DNA of 64,000 bases from JBFWPF01 sp050250135 (GCA_050250135.1 JBFWPF010000002.1:1-64000); one strand, 5' to 3'. Shown: positions 1-7,978, numbered from the stretch's first letter. Numbers and translations are program-made. Notes: generated by a model not told the origin, from the letters alone.

Positions 1-111
1 TTGAATGCCCTGACTAAGGAAAAGACCGTGAAGGTGGGTAAAGCCGGGAAGCGGCTATTGGCAGCTACTGACCCAAGGTACAGAGAAAAGGTTTTGAAAT
101 TATTTTTCTAA
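1..111 (+). CDS. 3' end of an unidentified gene (partial)
   Basis: An open frame enters from the left edge and stops with TAA at 109-111. It encodes about 36 residues rich in Lys and Arg, ending in RYREKVLKLFF. No start lies in the window and no family can be recognised from this fragment. It could be a chance open frame, since it is short. It lies upstream of a small ORF on the same strand. Nothing recognisable lies in bases 112-165. Confidence 0.35.
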   Translation: MNALTKEKTVKVGKAGKRLLAATDPRYREKVLKLFF

Positions 112-165
112 TGTCAAGCACCCTGGGTCCTTGGGGCCCTCTATTACCCCCTCTTTTATGCTTAC

Positions 166-405
166 ATGAAGAGCTTTTATACCCCTGAGGTCCTCATCGA
201 CGATTTTGATGTGGCCCTACGCAATTTCCGAGTGGAAAAGGGGAAGAGTATCTATGAGATCTCACCGAATCTGGTCCAGCAGTGGTTTGAACGCAAACGG
301 CTAAATAAGGCTGAGTGGTATGACGAAGAGGGACAGGTCAAGGAAGAGGCCCTCTTGATGATTCTCATTGACCAGAATTTTCTTGTAGTGAATCCAGCTC
401 TCTAG
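166..405 (+). CDS. Small hypothetical protein, 79 aa
   Basis: The ATG at 166 begins a 79-residue acidic protein containing QQWFERKRLN and ending NPAL. It has no signal peptide or membrane segment, and I do not recognise the family. An ATG eight bases upstream runs into a stop after two codons, so 166 is the sensible start, although no good Shine-Dalgarno is visible. The TAG stop lies inside the left arm of the 170-bp palindrome that follows, so the element supplies or abuts the end of the gene. The gene could be an intact short protein or a truncated remnant. Confidence 0.5.
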   Translation: MKSFYTPEVLIDDFDVALRNFRVEKGKSIYEISPNLVQQWFERKRLNKAEWYDEEGQVKEEALLMILIDQNFLVVNPAL

Positions 406-570
406 TGTCTGATTGCAAAAATCCATAGGCATCTTTTGCTGCCTTTTCTCACACTTTGCAAAGGAGCCAAAGGTCTCTACATACAATGTATGCCCCCTTT
501 GGCTCCTTTGCAATCTGTGAATAAAATTCAGCCAAAATATGCCTATGGATTTTTGCAATCAGACACTAGA
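401..570. repeat. 170-bp palindromic element, 32-bp perfect terminal inverted repeats
   Basis: Bases 401-432 and 539-570 are exact reverse complements (32 of 32), starting TCTAGTGTCTGATTGC. A second pair lies inside: 456-473 (TTGCAAAGGAGCCAAAGG) matches the reverse complement of 496-513. The whole element can fold into one long hairpin. It is more AT-rich than its surroundings and encodes nothing convincing. The palindromic CTAG at each tip could be a target-site duplication. It sits between convergent genes and could act as a bidirectional terminator. A MITE-like non-autonomous element is the likeliest identity; no transposase lies in the window. Confidence 0.85.
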
Positions 571-603
571 TGCTAATCCCTTTTGTGCATAATGGATTAC
601 ACC

Positions 604-1644
604 TTAGTAGACGTCCCTGAGGTAGCGCCCCTCTTTGCGGAGGGCTTTGACAAAGGCCTTAGGATCGGCGTTGCCATGGAGTTGGGCAATCTCCTGCAGG
701 GCGCTGTCGACCGCAGGAGCCATCCCCTTCGCATCGCCACACACATAGAAGTGGGCCCCCCGCTCCAGCCACTCCCACACCTCCTCCCCATGCTCGAGCA
801 GCCGGTGCTGCACATAGACCTTCTCCCCCTGATCGCGGGAGAAAGCGGTCGCAAGCCGCAACGCTCCGCGCTCAACAAGAGGGTTCCACTCCGACTCGTA
901 GAAAAAGTGCCCCTCACGGGTCCACTCCCCAAAGAAGAGCCAGTGCCCCCCCGTAGCCCCTCGCGCGAGACGCTCCTGGATAAAGCCCCGATAGGGGGCC
1001 ACACCGGTCCCCGGCCCCACCATAATGATCGGCGTCTCATGAGAGGCGGGAAGGCGGAAGTGGGGGGCCCCCTGGATGTAGAGGGGGACACTCCGGTCGC
1101 CAACAGGAGCCCCTTCGCATAGGTAATGGGTGCAGATCCCCGACTCAAGGTGGCGGACGGTGAGGTGGATCTCCTCACCCACATGCTCCATGGAGGAGGC
1201 GATCGAGTAGAAGCGGGGGAGAAGGGGGGAGAGGGCGTCGACCAGCTCCTGAGGGGAGATCTTGGCTAAGGGGAGCTCCCAAACCTTGTGGCGCTCGATG
1301 TAGTCGCGGATCGCCTCCCGGTCCTCGAGCGGGACGAGGGAGCGAGGAGGGCGGGAGAGGTTGGCCCGGTGGGCGAGGTAGTCGCGGAGGGTGTGGGAGG
1401 AGCCCGTCTTAGGACAGAGAACGGCCTCACTGCCTGAAGCCCCGAGCGAGTCGAGCGTTTTTTCGATCAGCTCAGGGGGGTTCTGGGGGAGGATCGCCAC
1501 ACAGTCCCCTGGCTCGTAGCGGAGCCCTGACCCCCGAATGTCGAGCACCATATGACAAGTACTTTTTTTAGAATCGGAGGAGGTGAGGGGGGTCCGTTCG
1601 ACAAGGGTAGCGTAGTAGGGGTGTTCTTTTGAGTACAAGGGCAA
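604..1644 (-). CDS. CysJ-like FAD/NADPH-binding reductase
   Basis: This 346-aa protein matches the FAD-binding and NADP-binding halves of the diflavin reductase family (sulfite reductase flavoprotein, cytochrome P450 reductase). The FAD motif RFYSIASS is at about residue 142, the NADP pyrophosphate-binding GPGTGVAPYRGF at about 211, and YVCGDAKGMAP plus the C-terminal YLRDVY form the nicotinamide side. The N-terminal flavodoxin domain of full-length CysJ is absent, so electrons would have to pass to a separate partner. That partner is not in the window. The start is uncertain: TTG at 1644 or TTG at 1638, since an in-frame stop lies just upstream and there is no ATG. It follows the deubiquitinase-like gene on the same strand after about 20 bp. 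The physiological acceptor is unknown. Confidence 0.8.
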   Translation of the reverse strand: MPLYSKEHPYYATLVERTPLTSSDSKKSTCHMVLDIRGSGLRYEPGDCVAILPQNPPELIEKTLDSLGASGSEAVLCPKTGSSHTLRDYLAHRANLSRPPRSLVPLEDREAIRDYIERHKVWELPLAKISPQELVDALSPLLPRFYSIASSMEHVGEEIHLTVRHLESGICTHYLCEGAPVGDRSVPLYIQGAPHFRLPASHETPIIMVGPGTGVAPYRGFIQERLARGATGGHWLFFGEWTREGHFFYESEWNPLVERGALRLATAFSRDQGEKVYVQHRLLEHGEEVWEWLERGAHFYVCGDAKGMAPAVDSALQEIAQLHGNADPKAFVKALRKEGRYLRDVY

Positions 1645-1651
1645 CCAGGGG

Positions 1652-1667
1652 TAATACCGCGGTATTA
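1652..1667. promoter_or_regulatory. 16-bp perfect palindrome between two minus-strand genes
   Basis: TAATACCGCGGTATTA is a perfect 8+8 palindrome. It contains the stop codon of the upstream USP-like gene and ends 8 bases before the TTG start of the reductase. It could be an operator or a short processing hairpin. There is no T-tract, so an intrinsic terminator is unlikely. Confidence 0.4.
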
Positions 1668-2747
1668 TCCCTTAAGTTGGTAAATGAGGAAAGAGGCGGT
1701 GGTTTGGAGCCCCTCGAGGGCCTCCTTGGACTTTAATAGCCCAACTTTGTCATCGTCGTATCGGACTACCTGCTCCTTTTCAACTCGGTAGGCGATGTTG
1801 TGCCCCTTCTCAGCGGTCCCGATGTGCTCGACAACGCCAACCAATTCATAAGTTTTTTGGTCGATATCAAAGGAGGTTTCGATTTCAATAGGGGTATAAT
1901 TTTTACCATGTTCGGTGCGCCGATTGATCGAGAGGGGGAGGAGCTTCGGGTAGCCCGTCGTCTCATCAATGCTGTCTGCCAGCACTGTGCTGATCTTCTC
2001 CCCCTTCTTGGGCTGAATCGTGAGATAGGCCTGGCCGCCAATAGCGTCATCAAGGCCCGTATGGAAGAGATCGAGTTCGTCACCCACAAATTTCCAGAAT
2101 TCGGCGAAGTCTTGTGCCTGGCCGGTCTTGTCCCAAGTAGAGGTGGGCCCTCTGGCCTTTTCCACAGCTGCTGCTGCTTTAAGGAGCTCTTCGACCACCT
2201 TGACCTCAACGGTCGTGCTAGCTTGTTTGGCTTTCTTGAGGGCATCCTGGCAGGCCTTAGCTGCGTTGAAAAGCTCATCACGAGCCTTGCCCAGCTGTTG
2301 GTTGTTCGCTTCATCGCTCTGAGGCTTACGCTTGTCTAGCTTCACGTCGAGGGTGTGCTGCAGGAAGCTGCTGGCAAAGCAGGTGTTGTGCTCGTTCTTA
2401 ATGCCAGGCTTTCCCTTCACCGTTGTGGGCGCTAGCTTGCCGAGATCGAGGCAGCGGATATAGTCGTAAACCTTAGCGGCATTGGGGCTGTCTTTGACCG
2501 ACCAGCGCACCGCCTTCCCGACGGTCTTCCCCTTGATGTCATACGAGGTCTCTTGGAGCTCACCCGCCTTCCCTAACTCAAAGACCACCGTGTGGACATT
2601 CTGAAGGTCTATCACTTTCTCGGTGAACAGCTTCTCAATAGCCTGGAGCTGCTCTTCGTCCGTAATCTCGGTCCGCCGCCCCCCCTCTTCGCGATAGATC
2701 TTCCACTGAGCTCGAAATTGAGTGGTAAGGAAATTTTCGGGTTCCAT
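1665..2747 (-). CDS. USP/UCH-type deubiquitinase-like protease, candidate effector
   Basis: This 360-aa protein carries both signature boxes of eukaryotic ubiquitin-specific proteases. The Cys box is GIKNEHNTCFASSFLQ at about 115-130, giving NxxNTC with Cys123 as nucleophile and Asn118 in the oxyanion position. The His box starts YELVGVVEHIG at about 300 and continues to GHNIAY (His316) and VVRYDDDKV (Asp331-333), with the usual terminal hydrophobic strand SFLIYQ. The region between the boxes (about 130-270) has a Lys/Ala-rich helical stretch and is shorter than typical USP finger domains. There is no signal peptide, so if exported it would use type III secretion, as inferred for chlamydial effectors. 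The protein would cleave ubiquitin or a ubiquitin-like modifier in the host cytosol; this is inference from motifs. It is read from its own upstream extended -10 promoter. Confidence 0.8.
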   Translation of the reverse strand: MEPENFLTTQFRAQWKIYREEGGRRTEITDEEQLQAIEKLFTEKVIDLQNVHTVVFELGKAGELQETSYDIKGKTVGKAVRWSVKDSPNAAKVYDYIRCLDLGKLAPTTVKGKPGIKNEHNTCFASSFLQHTLDVKLDKRKPQSDEANNQQLGKARDELFNAAKACQDALKKAKQASTTVEVKVVEELLKAAAAVEKARGPTSTWDKTGQAQDFAEFWKFVGDELDLFHTGLDDAIGGQAYLTIQPKKGEKISTVLADSIDETTGYPKLLPLSINRRTEHGKNYTPIEIETSFDIDQKTYELVGVVEHIGTAEKGHNIAYRVEKEQVVRYDDDKVGLLKSKEALEGLQTTASFLIYQLKG

Positions 2748-2773
2748 AACGCGTACTAGTCCGTTTTCTTTTT

Positions 2774-2782
2774 ATTATAGCA
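2774..2782 (-). promoter_or_regulatory. Extended -10 promoter for the USP-like gene
   Basis: Read on the minus strand the sequence is TGCTATAAT, a consensus TATAAT with an upstream TG, about 26 bases before the ATG at 2747. No good -35 hexamer is seen at the proper spacing, which fits an extended -10 type. Confidence 0.5.
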
Positions 2783-2852
2783 GGGGGATCAAAATAATGA
2801 TAGTTGTGTTAAGATATGTAAGGGTTTGGCAATTAAGCTATTAGGTGGCACA

Positions 2853-3002
2853 TGTTCACGGGGGCAGCCCCCTCCCTAGGGGCGGGGATCCCCAATCTCT
2901 CAGCTTGCAGTCATCGCCCATAGCTATGGGTATGAGCTCCTCCTTTAAGCCGAGATCTTTGCAATCCACGCTCCCTAGCGAGAGGACTCCCCCTCGTGAA
3001 CA
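2853..3002. repeat. 150-bp imperfect palindrome overlapping the 3' end of gltX
   Basis: The outer arms TGTTCACG (2853-2860) and CGTGAACA (2995-3002) pair exactly. The rest pairs imperfectly inward, through GGGGcAGcCC/CTAGGG-type blocks, to the near-central perfect palindrome CCCATAGCTATGGG (2917-2930). The right arm contains the last nine codons and the stop of gltX (minus strand). The element is therefore either an insertion that replaced the gene's end or a large terminator-like hairpin. GGGGATCCCC (2884-2893) is a further local palindrome. No gene is seen in 2748-2974. Confidence 0.6.
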
Positions 3003-4504
3003 GGTACCATTAGGTGGGAGGCGTCCCCGCTGTCCCACCCCTTTTCGAGCTCGGAGAGCTGCCTCTTGGAGAGGCCGCCGAGCTGGGTCATGGCGGCGAG
3101 AAGGCGGGCTCGGGTCCGCTCCTTGCCGAGGAGCTCGGTCGAGGCAAAGAGGGGAGGGCCCTGCTTCTTACCGGTCAGAGCGGGGTAGAGAATAGCCATT
3201 ACCGCCTTTTTGTGGTTGGCGTTGAATAGCTTAGCGACGTCACGGGAGGCCTGCTCGATCCCCGAGGCCCCCCAGTTCTCATGCCGCTCCATCCACCAGA
3301 TCATCGCCTGGAGGATGAGGGCGCTCTGGGAGGGGGTCAGCCCCTTGGGGCAGAGCTCTTCGCTGGTGGGGTGGACCTGGGCGACAAAGAGGAAGCTGCA
3401 GAGCTCCATAAACTCGCCAAAGGTCTTGATCCGGGTGTGGACGAGGGGCATCAGCCGCTCCATCAGGGGGTCGCTAAAGCCCCAGGCGCGGATCCGCTCC
3501 CACAGGGAGGATTCGGGAATCTTGCTGATGATGTACTGCTGGTTGAGCCAGTCGAGCTTTTGCACGTCGAAGACCGCCCCCGATTTGCCGATCCGTTTGG
3601 CATCGAAGGTGGCGGTGATCTCCTCGAGGGTGTAGATCTCCTGGTCGCCGGGCATGCTATAGCCCATCAGGGTCAGGAAGTTGGTGAGGGCCTCGGGGAG
3701 GTAGCCGCAGTCCCGGTAGTAGAAGATCGAGGTGGGGTTGCGCCGCTTGGAGAGCTTTTTCCCGTCGGTGCCGAGGAGGAGGGGCATGTGCATAAAGATG
3801 GGGGGGGTCCATCCGAAGGAGTCGTAGAGGAGAACATGCTTGGGGGTCGAGCTCATCCACTCATCCCCGCGGATAATGTGGGTGATCTCCATCAGGTGGT
3901 CATCGACAACGGCGGCGAGGTGGTAGGTGGGAAAGCCGTCCGCCTTCAGGAGGACCTGGTCGTCGATGTCGCTCCAGGGGACAACGCTCCTCCCCTTGAT
4001 CGCATCGTCATAGACACACTCCCCCGTCAGGGGGACCTTGAGGCGGATAACGTAGGGCTGCCCCTCCCCCTCGCGCTCTTTGATCTCTTCGGCAGAGAGG
4101 TTCCGGTGGCGCCGGTCGTAGCCGGGCCGCTGCCCTAACTTGGCGGCCACCTCCCGCATCTCGGCCAGCTCTTCAGGGGTGGTGAAGCACTTGTAGGCCT
4201 TCCCCTCGTCCACAAGCTGGTGGGCATAGCGCTGGTAGATCCCCAGCCGCTCCGATTGCCGGTAGGGGCCAAAATCGCCGCCGATGTCGGGCCCTTCGTT
4301 CCACTGGATCCCCGCCCACTTGAGCGCCTCAAAGATGTTCTGCTCGTACTGGGGTGCACTCCGCTTCTGGTCGGTATCCTCGATCCGGAGGATAAAGCTC
4401 CCCCCGTGATGTCTAGCAAATATTTGGTTGAACAGGGCGATATAGGCGGTCCCGACGTGGGGATCACCAGTAGGGGAGGGGGCGATACGGACACGGACCG
4501 ACAT
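2975..4504 (-). CDS. gltX: Glutamyl-tRNA synthetase
   Basis: GltX charges tRNA-Glu in the cytoplasm. The 509-aa class I synthetase has the HIGH-type motif PSPTGDPHVGTA near the N terminus and the KMSKS-type motif KKLSKRRN at mid-length, with the anticodon-binding helical domain behind it. Length and the HVGTAYIALFN signature match chlamydial GltX (CT445). The start is the ATG at 4504, five bases after the stop of the upstream tsp gene, so the two form an operon. In Chlamydiaceae the crpA, omcB and omcA genes lie between tsp and gltX; here there is no room for them. The last codons fall within a large palindrome. Confidence 0.97.
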   Translation of the reverse strand: MSVRVRIAPSPTGDPHVGTAYIALFNQIFARHHGGSFILRIEDTDQKRSAPQYEQNIFEALKWAGIQWNEGPDIGGDFGPYRQSERLGIYQRYAHQLVDEGKAYKCFTTPEELAEMREVAAKLGQRPGYDRRHRNLSAEEIKEREGEGQPYVIRLKVPLTGECVYDDAIKGRSVVPWSDIDDQVLLKADGFPTYHLAAVVDDHLMEITHIIRGDEWMSSTPKHVLLYDSFGWTPPIFMHMPLLLGTDGKKLSKRRNPTSIFYYRDCGYLPEALTNFLTLMGYSMPGDQEIYTLEEITATFDAKRIGKSGAVFDVQKLDWLNQQYIISKIPESSLWERIRAWGFSDPLMERLMPLVHTRIKTFGEFMELCSFLFVAQVHPTSEELCPKGLTPSQSALILQAMIWWMERHENWGASGIEQASRDVAKLFNANHKKAVMAILYPALTGKKQGPPLFASTELLGKERTRARLLAAMTQLGGLSKRQLSELEKGWDSGDASHLMVPVHEGESSR

Positions 4505-4509
4505 AGGCC

Positions 4510-6429
4510 CTAGACTTTACCTGAAGTTCGAGTTTTTTCGGTGAGGAAGATGAGATCGCGCATCACGTTGTAGGCTTCGCGGAGTTGGTGGTCGTTGCGG
4601 CTTGCGAGGGGATCCCGAGCGAGGTCATCGCTAGTAAGCTCCTCGAGGAAGGCCTGGTAATCGAGGTTCCCCTCGATCCGTGCCTCCGAGTTTTTCCGGA
4701 GCTGCTCGATATGCTTGTTGTAGGTCGTCATCCGCTGCTGGAGGCCGATCAGGTAGGTGTGGGTGGCCGCTAAGCGGTGGGGGAAGGGGATGTCGGAGAG
4801 ATCATCCTTGAAGTTGGGAGAGATACTCTGACCGTCGAGGGGGTACTTGGAGTACTGCTCTCCTAGCTCGGCATGGGAGAAGATCCCCGGGACGATCACA
4901 TCAGACTCGATCCCGTGGAGCTGGGGGCTCCGCCCCGAAACGGTGTAGTAGGCCCCTCGGGTCACCTTGTACTCCCCCTTGGGGTCAACCGAGCTGCCCC
5001 CAACGGCATCGATAGTGGTCGTCTGGAATGTCCCCTTGCCGTAGGTGGTGACATCTCCCACAATGACGGCCCGGCCGTAGTCTTGGAGGGTCCCCGCCAC
5101 AATCTCCGAGGCCGAGGCGCTCGCCCGGCTGACAAGGACGATAAGGGGGCCATCCCAAACGGTTGTTCCAGTCACATCTCTCAGGTGGTGGACCCTCCCC
5201 TCGTTGTCCTTGATCGAGACGACAATCCCCTTGGAGATAAAGAGCCCCGTAACCCCGACCGCTTGGGAGAGTATACCCCCTCCGTTGAGCCGCAGGTCGA
5301 GTATTAACCCTTTGAGTTTGTGTTCCTTCTGCATCTTTCGGATGGCTGCTTCCATGTCGCTTGCTGAGCCGGCATCCTCATCCTGATAGAAGGAGTGCAT
5401 GGCGATCCGGCCGATTACCCCATCCCCAAAGGGCTCTACGCTGGTTTCGATCCGGGTCTCCTTGAAGACCACCTCACCGCGGACGATCTCCACCTCGGCA
5501 TCCTCCTCGTCCCGGAGAACGGTCAGATGGACGGCTGTCCCATCGGGGCCCCGGATCTTTTGGACCGAGTCGAGGATATCGAGGCCGATGATCGGCTCCC
5601 CGTCGACAGCGACGATCTCATCGCCCACCTTAAGCCCCCCCTGCTGGTAGGCGGGGCCCCCCTCCACGATCCGGACCACCTGTAGGCCGGTCAGGCTATC
5701 TTTGAGCTGGACCCCGATCCCAAAGAGGCGCTGCTGCATCGCCACCATAAAGTCGGTGGCCTCCTCGGGGGTGAAGTAGTTTGTCTGGGAATCGAGGGCC
5801 GAGGCGGTCGCCTTTAAGACCTGCCCTAGCAAGATCTGATGGGCCTCTAAGTCATTGGATCCAAACAGCTTACCCTCAAGCCGTTTCCGCCGCCTATCGA
5901 GTCGTTGTAGGGCAAGTTGCTGGTCCTCGTGGGTCAATTTGCCCGAGATGTCGAGTTGGAGGGCCCGAACCTTGAAGAGGCGGTCGGTCAGCTCGGGCTC
6001 ACTCTCTGCCCAGTCCAGGTTCTGGAACTCCTTGCTGCTCAGGTGTTCGGGGAGGCTTCTGCCCGCAAAGCTGGCCTCAATGCGCCCCCGCCGCGCTATC
6101 GCCCGCCGCATCGTCTCGTGAAGGGCCTCAAAGGCCGAAAAATCGTGCCGCTGGTACCCCTCCAAAATGGCCGCTGCTGCCCCGTCAGAGGGCTCAAGCC
6201 ACCCCTCCACCTCTGTCCGGACAAAGTAGGTTTTGGCCGGGTCGAGCAGTTCCACATAGTTCTGCATCGCCCGCTTGACGAGGGGGATATCGAGCCGCTT
6301 GTGCCTCACGTGGGCCGCCATCATCTCCCCTAGCTTGGCCTGCACATCGGCCGGTTCCAGGTTAGGGGGGGCCGCCTGAAGGAGGGGGATAAAAAGGAGC
6401 AGAAATAGGGTGCATCGGAGTAGGCGCAT
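4510..6429 (-). CDS. tsp: Tail-specific protease (Tsp/Prc, S41 family)
   Basis: This is a periplasmic C-terminal processing protease of 639 aa from the ATG at 6429. A start five codons upstream (6444) also exists but would precede the signal peptide MRLLRCTLFLLLFIPLLQA. Domain order is an N-terminal helical region, a PDZ domain around VEGGPAYQQGGLKVGDEI, then the S41 catalytic core. The nucleophile Ser lies in RASASASEIVAG and the general-base Lys in TYGKGTFQ. A Prc C-terminal helical region follows. It is orthologous by position and content to CT441. In Chlamydia this protease is proposed to act on periplasmic or host substrates; here a housekeeping role is the safe reading. Confidence 0.95.
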   Translation of the reverse strand: MRLLRCTLFLLLFIPLLQAAPPNLEPADVQAKLGEMMAAHVRHKRLDIPLVKRAMQNYVELLDPAKTYFVRTEVEGWLEPSDGAAAAILEGYQRHDFSAFEALHETMRRAIARRGRIEASFAGRSLPEHLSSKEFQNLDWAESEPELTDRLFKVRALQLDISGKLTHEDQQLALQRLDRRRKRLEGKLFGSNDLEAHQILLGQVLKATASALDSQTNYFTPEEATDFMVAMQQRLFGIGVQLKDSLTGLQVVRIVEGGPAYQQGGLKVGDEIVAVDGEPIIGLDILDSVQKIRGPDGTAVHLTVLRDEEDAEVEIVRGEVVFKETRIETSVEPFGDGVIGRIAMHSFYQDEDAGSASDMEAAIRKMQKEHKLKGLILDLRLNGGGILSQAVGVTGLFISKGIVVSIKDNEGRVHHLRDVTGTTVWDGPLIVLVSRASASASEIVAGTLQDYGRAVIVGDVTTYGKGTFQTTTIDAVGGSSVDPKGEYKVTRGAYYTVSGRSPQLHGIESDVIVPGIFSHAELGEQYSKYPLDGQSISPNFKDDLSDIPFPHRLAATHTYLIGLQQRMTTYNKHIEQLRKNSEARIEGNLDYQAFLEELTSDDLARDPLASRNDHQLREAYNVMRDLIFLTEKTRTSGKV

Positions 6430-6576
6430 GGGATCCCCAGTCACTTTTTCCGCAGTGTAGCGGGGGATCCCCTTTCCAACCAGCCCCCCTATGCCTTTTT
6501 TACCCCTTCATAATCAATGTTTTAGACAAAGACTCCACCGACACAAGATTTTTTTTCAAAATTTTCGCCAAAAGTG

Positions 6577-6605
6577 TTGACCCCATTTCTTAACTATGCC
6601 ATAAT
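6577..6605 (+). promoter_or_regulatory. Sigma70-type promoter of euo
   Basis: TTGACC (6577-6582), a 17-base spacer and CATAAT (6600-6605) match the -35 and -10 consensus at 4-5 of 6 positions each. The leader to the ATG at 6671 would be about 58 bases and ends in the Shine-Dalgarno AAGGAGGT (6659-6666). The 6445-6576 stretch is AT-rich near its end and holds no gene. Confidence 0.6.
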
Positions 6606-6670
6606 TTTAAGTCCCTAGAAGAGTAAAGAAGTGATAAATTTATGAATCCGTCGGAGATAAGGAGGTAAAT

Positions 6671-7153
6671 ATGTCTGGGGATTACAAAAGGGCTCCTGCA
6701 GAGGACTTTAGGAATGAAGTCGCTGTCGAGATCTGCGAAAAGCCCGATACCGATGGCCGGAAGGTGGTTTCGATCACCGAGGCTGCTCGGATCAATAAGG
6801 TAACTCGGCAGGCCATTTATGTCGCCATTAAGCAGAAGAAGCTGCGGGCGAAGAAAGAGACGACCCGTTGGACGATCGACCTTGATGACCTCGAGGAGTA
6901 TCGTCGGAATAAGTATTCCCGGGCGAAGTCGATGTATGATGGGGAGCTCCTTTTCGACAACGATAAGGGGTACTACTCGGTCAAGCAGGTAGCGAAGATG
7001 CTCAATGTACCTGAGCAGAAGATCTACTATGCGACGCGGGTAGGTCATCTTAAAGCGGTCCGTAAAGGGGCTGCGTGGGTGATCCACATTGAGTCGATCA
7101 ATGGTTATCGTCAGAACTACCTCGACAAGCGGTCGACCCGCCAGGCGAGCTAG
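6671..7153 (+). CDS. euo: Euo, chlamydial transcription regulator
   Basis: Euo is a DNA-binding protein known in Chlamydia to repress late genes early in development. The 160-aa product has two excisionase/MerR-like helix-turn-helix segments: SITEAARINKVTRQAIYVAI at about 39-58 and YYSVKQVAKMLNVPEQKIYY at about 102-121. Each is followed by a basic wing (KGAAWVIH after the second). The block LEEYRRNKYSRAKS joins them. A perfect Shine-Dalgarno lies 4 bases before the ATG. Its place next to gltX and tsp matches CT446. It is transcribed alone, because a terminator-like hairpin follows. Its presence fixes the organism as Chlamydiota and implies a biphasic developmental cycle. Confidence 0.95.
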   Translation: MSGDYKRAPAEDFRNEVAVEICEKPDTDGRKVVSITEAARINKVTRQAIYVAIKQKKLRAKKETTRWTIDLDDLEEYRRNKYSRAKSMYDGELLFDNDKGYYSVKQVAKMLNVPEQKIYYATRVGHLKAVRKGAAWVIHIESINGYRQNYLDKRSTRQAS

Positions 7154-7176
7154 TTTCGATTGAAACGCTAGTGGAG

Positions 7177-7215
7177 AGGCCGTATCCTACTTTGGTGTGG
7201 GGTACGGCCTTATTT
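7177..7215 (+). terminator. Terminator-like hairpin after euo
   Basis: AGGCCGTA(T)CC at 7177-7187 pairs with GGTACGGCCT at 7201-7210, followed by the AT-rich run TATTTATAAAA. The stem is strong and the T-tract weak. Confidence 0.6.
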
Positions 7216-7220
7216 ATAAA
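7192..7220 (+). promoter_or_regulatory. Candidate promoter for the four-gene tail-anchor cluster
   Basis: TTGGTG (7192-7197), a 17-base spacer and TATAAA (7215-7220) lie within the descending arm and tail of the euo terminator. The predicted start site is only about 8 bases before the ATG at 7235. Confidence 0.4.
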
Positions 7221-7234
7221 ATCGGGAGAGCGGG

Positions 7235-7978
7235 ATGCAAGATCTAAGAGGAACAGAAGCCTATGACGCCTATACGCTGGATGAGCTAAAGCAAAAGGCT
7301 GATTGCCCTGAGGTGACGCAGGAGTGGGAGCGGCGGGCAAAGCTTCATGGGTATGTTCCGAATCAAGTAACCAGCGGGAAGGCCTTCTTTCTTAAAAAGG
7401 TGGAGGACTGGGGAAAGGCGCTGAACAACTGCCCTCAAGGGCTTAAGAGTTGGATTGAGGGGCAACCCGAGCTTATCTCCCACCCCGAGGTCTACCTAAC
7501 GGACGATCAGCTTGGGCCCGTCCGCCTCTGGATCACCCTGACACAGGATCCTGATACGAAAAAAACTGAGCCGACCTTCTTTGTGTCCATAGAGCCTGAA
7601 CAGGGCGAGCTTCTAGGGGAGGCTTGGTCCCAAACAGGCAAGAAGTCCTCATGGCCTAGTGGACACGCGCACTATGAGGACTGTGATAAGGAATTTTTGT
7701 CTTGGGCCTTTAATAAATCCTCCTTTGGAAAATTGGTGCAAGCAAATCAGAAGGCGGAGTCATTTACACCAGTTCGGAGCAAGGCGTTGCAGGAGAAGTG
7801 GAACGAAGAGCTTGAAAGCCTATTTGGCGTCGGTCCCCATCCCTTGCCTGTTGCATCACCCTCTGAAGGATCCTCCTCCTCCGAAGGGCAGGGCCGGACA
7901 ACTCTTATTCTGCTAGGAGCACTAGCTCTTGTTGCCCTTTTTGGCATCAATCAATTGTGGAAACGGGTGAGGGGCTAA
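7235..7978 (+). CDS. Tail-anchored hypothetical protein, paralogue 1 of 4
   Basis: This 247-aa protein has no signal peptide but a C-terminal membrane segment (TLILLGALALVALFGI) and a basic tail, QLWKRVRG. That suggests a tail anchor with the bulk on the cytoplasmic or host side. Its N terminus (LDELKQKADCPEVTQEWERR) resembles that of the next protein (FNELKEQPDSAEVQQEWKRR). A middle block beginning VRLWITL corresponds to FRVWATV in paralogue 2 and LRLWATP in paralogue 3. The stop TAA overlaps the next ATG (TAATG at 7976-7980), so translation is coupled. I do not recognise a known family. A secreted or inclusion-membrane role is only inferred from the tail anchor and the euo neighbourhood. 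Confidence 0.8.
   Translation: MQDLRGTEAYDAYTLDELKQKADCPEVTQEWERRAKLHGYVPNQVTSGKAFFLKKVEDWGKALNNCPQGLKSWIEGQPELISHPEVYLTDDQLGPVRLWITLTQDPDTKKTEPTFFVSIEPEQGELLGEAWSQTGKKSSWPSGHAHYEDCDKEFLSWAFNKSSFGKLVQANQKAESFTPVRSKALQEKWNEELESLFGVGPHPLPVASPSEGSSSSEGQGRTTLILLGALALVALFGINQLWKRVRG

Noticed and set aside
583..1122. 179-codon plus-strand frame opposite the CysJ-like gene
   Set aside because: Antisense shadow; the minus-strand frame carries all flavoprotein motifs.
2917..2930. CCCATAGCTATGGG as an independent operator
   Set aside because: It lies at the near-centre of the larger 150-bp palindrome and is better explained as its tip.
3281..4138. 285-codon open frame on the plus strand
   Set aside because: It lies entirely opposite gltX and has low-complexity composition typical of antisense frames in GC-rich genes. 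No start signal or family resemblance.
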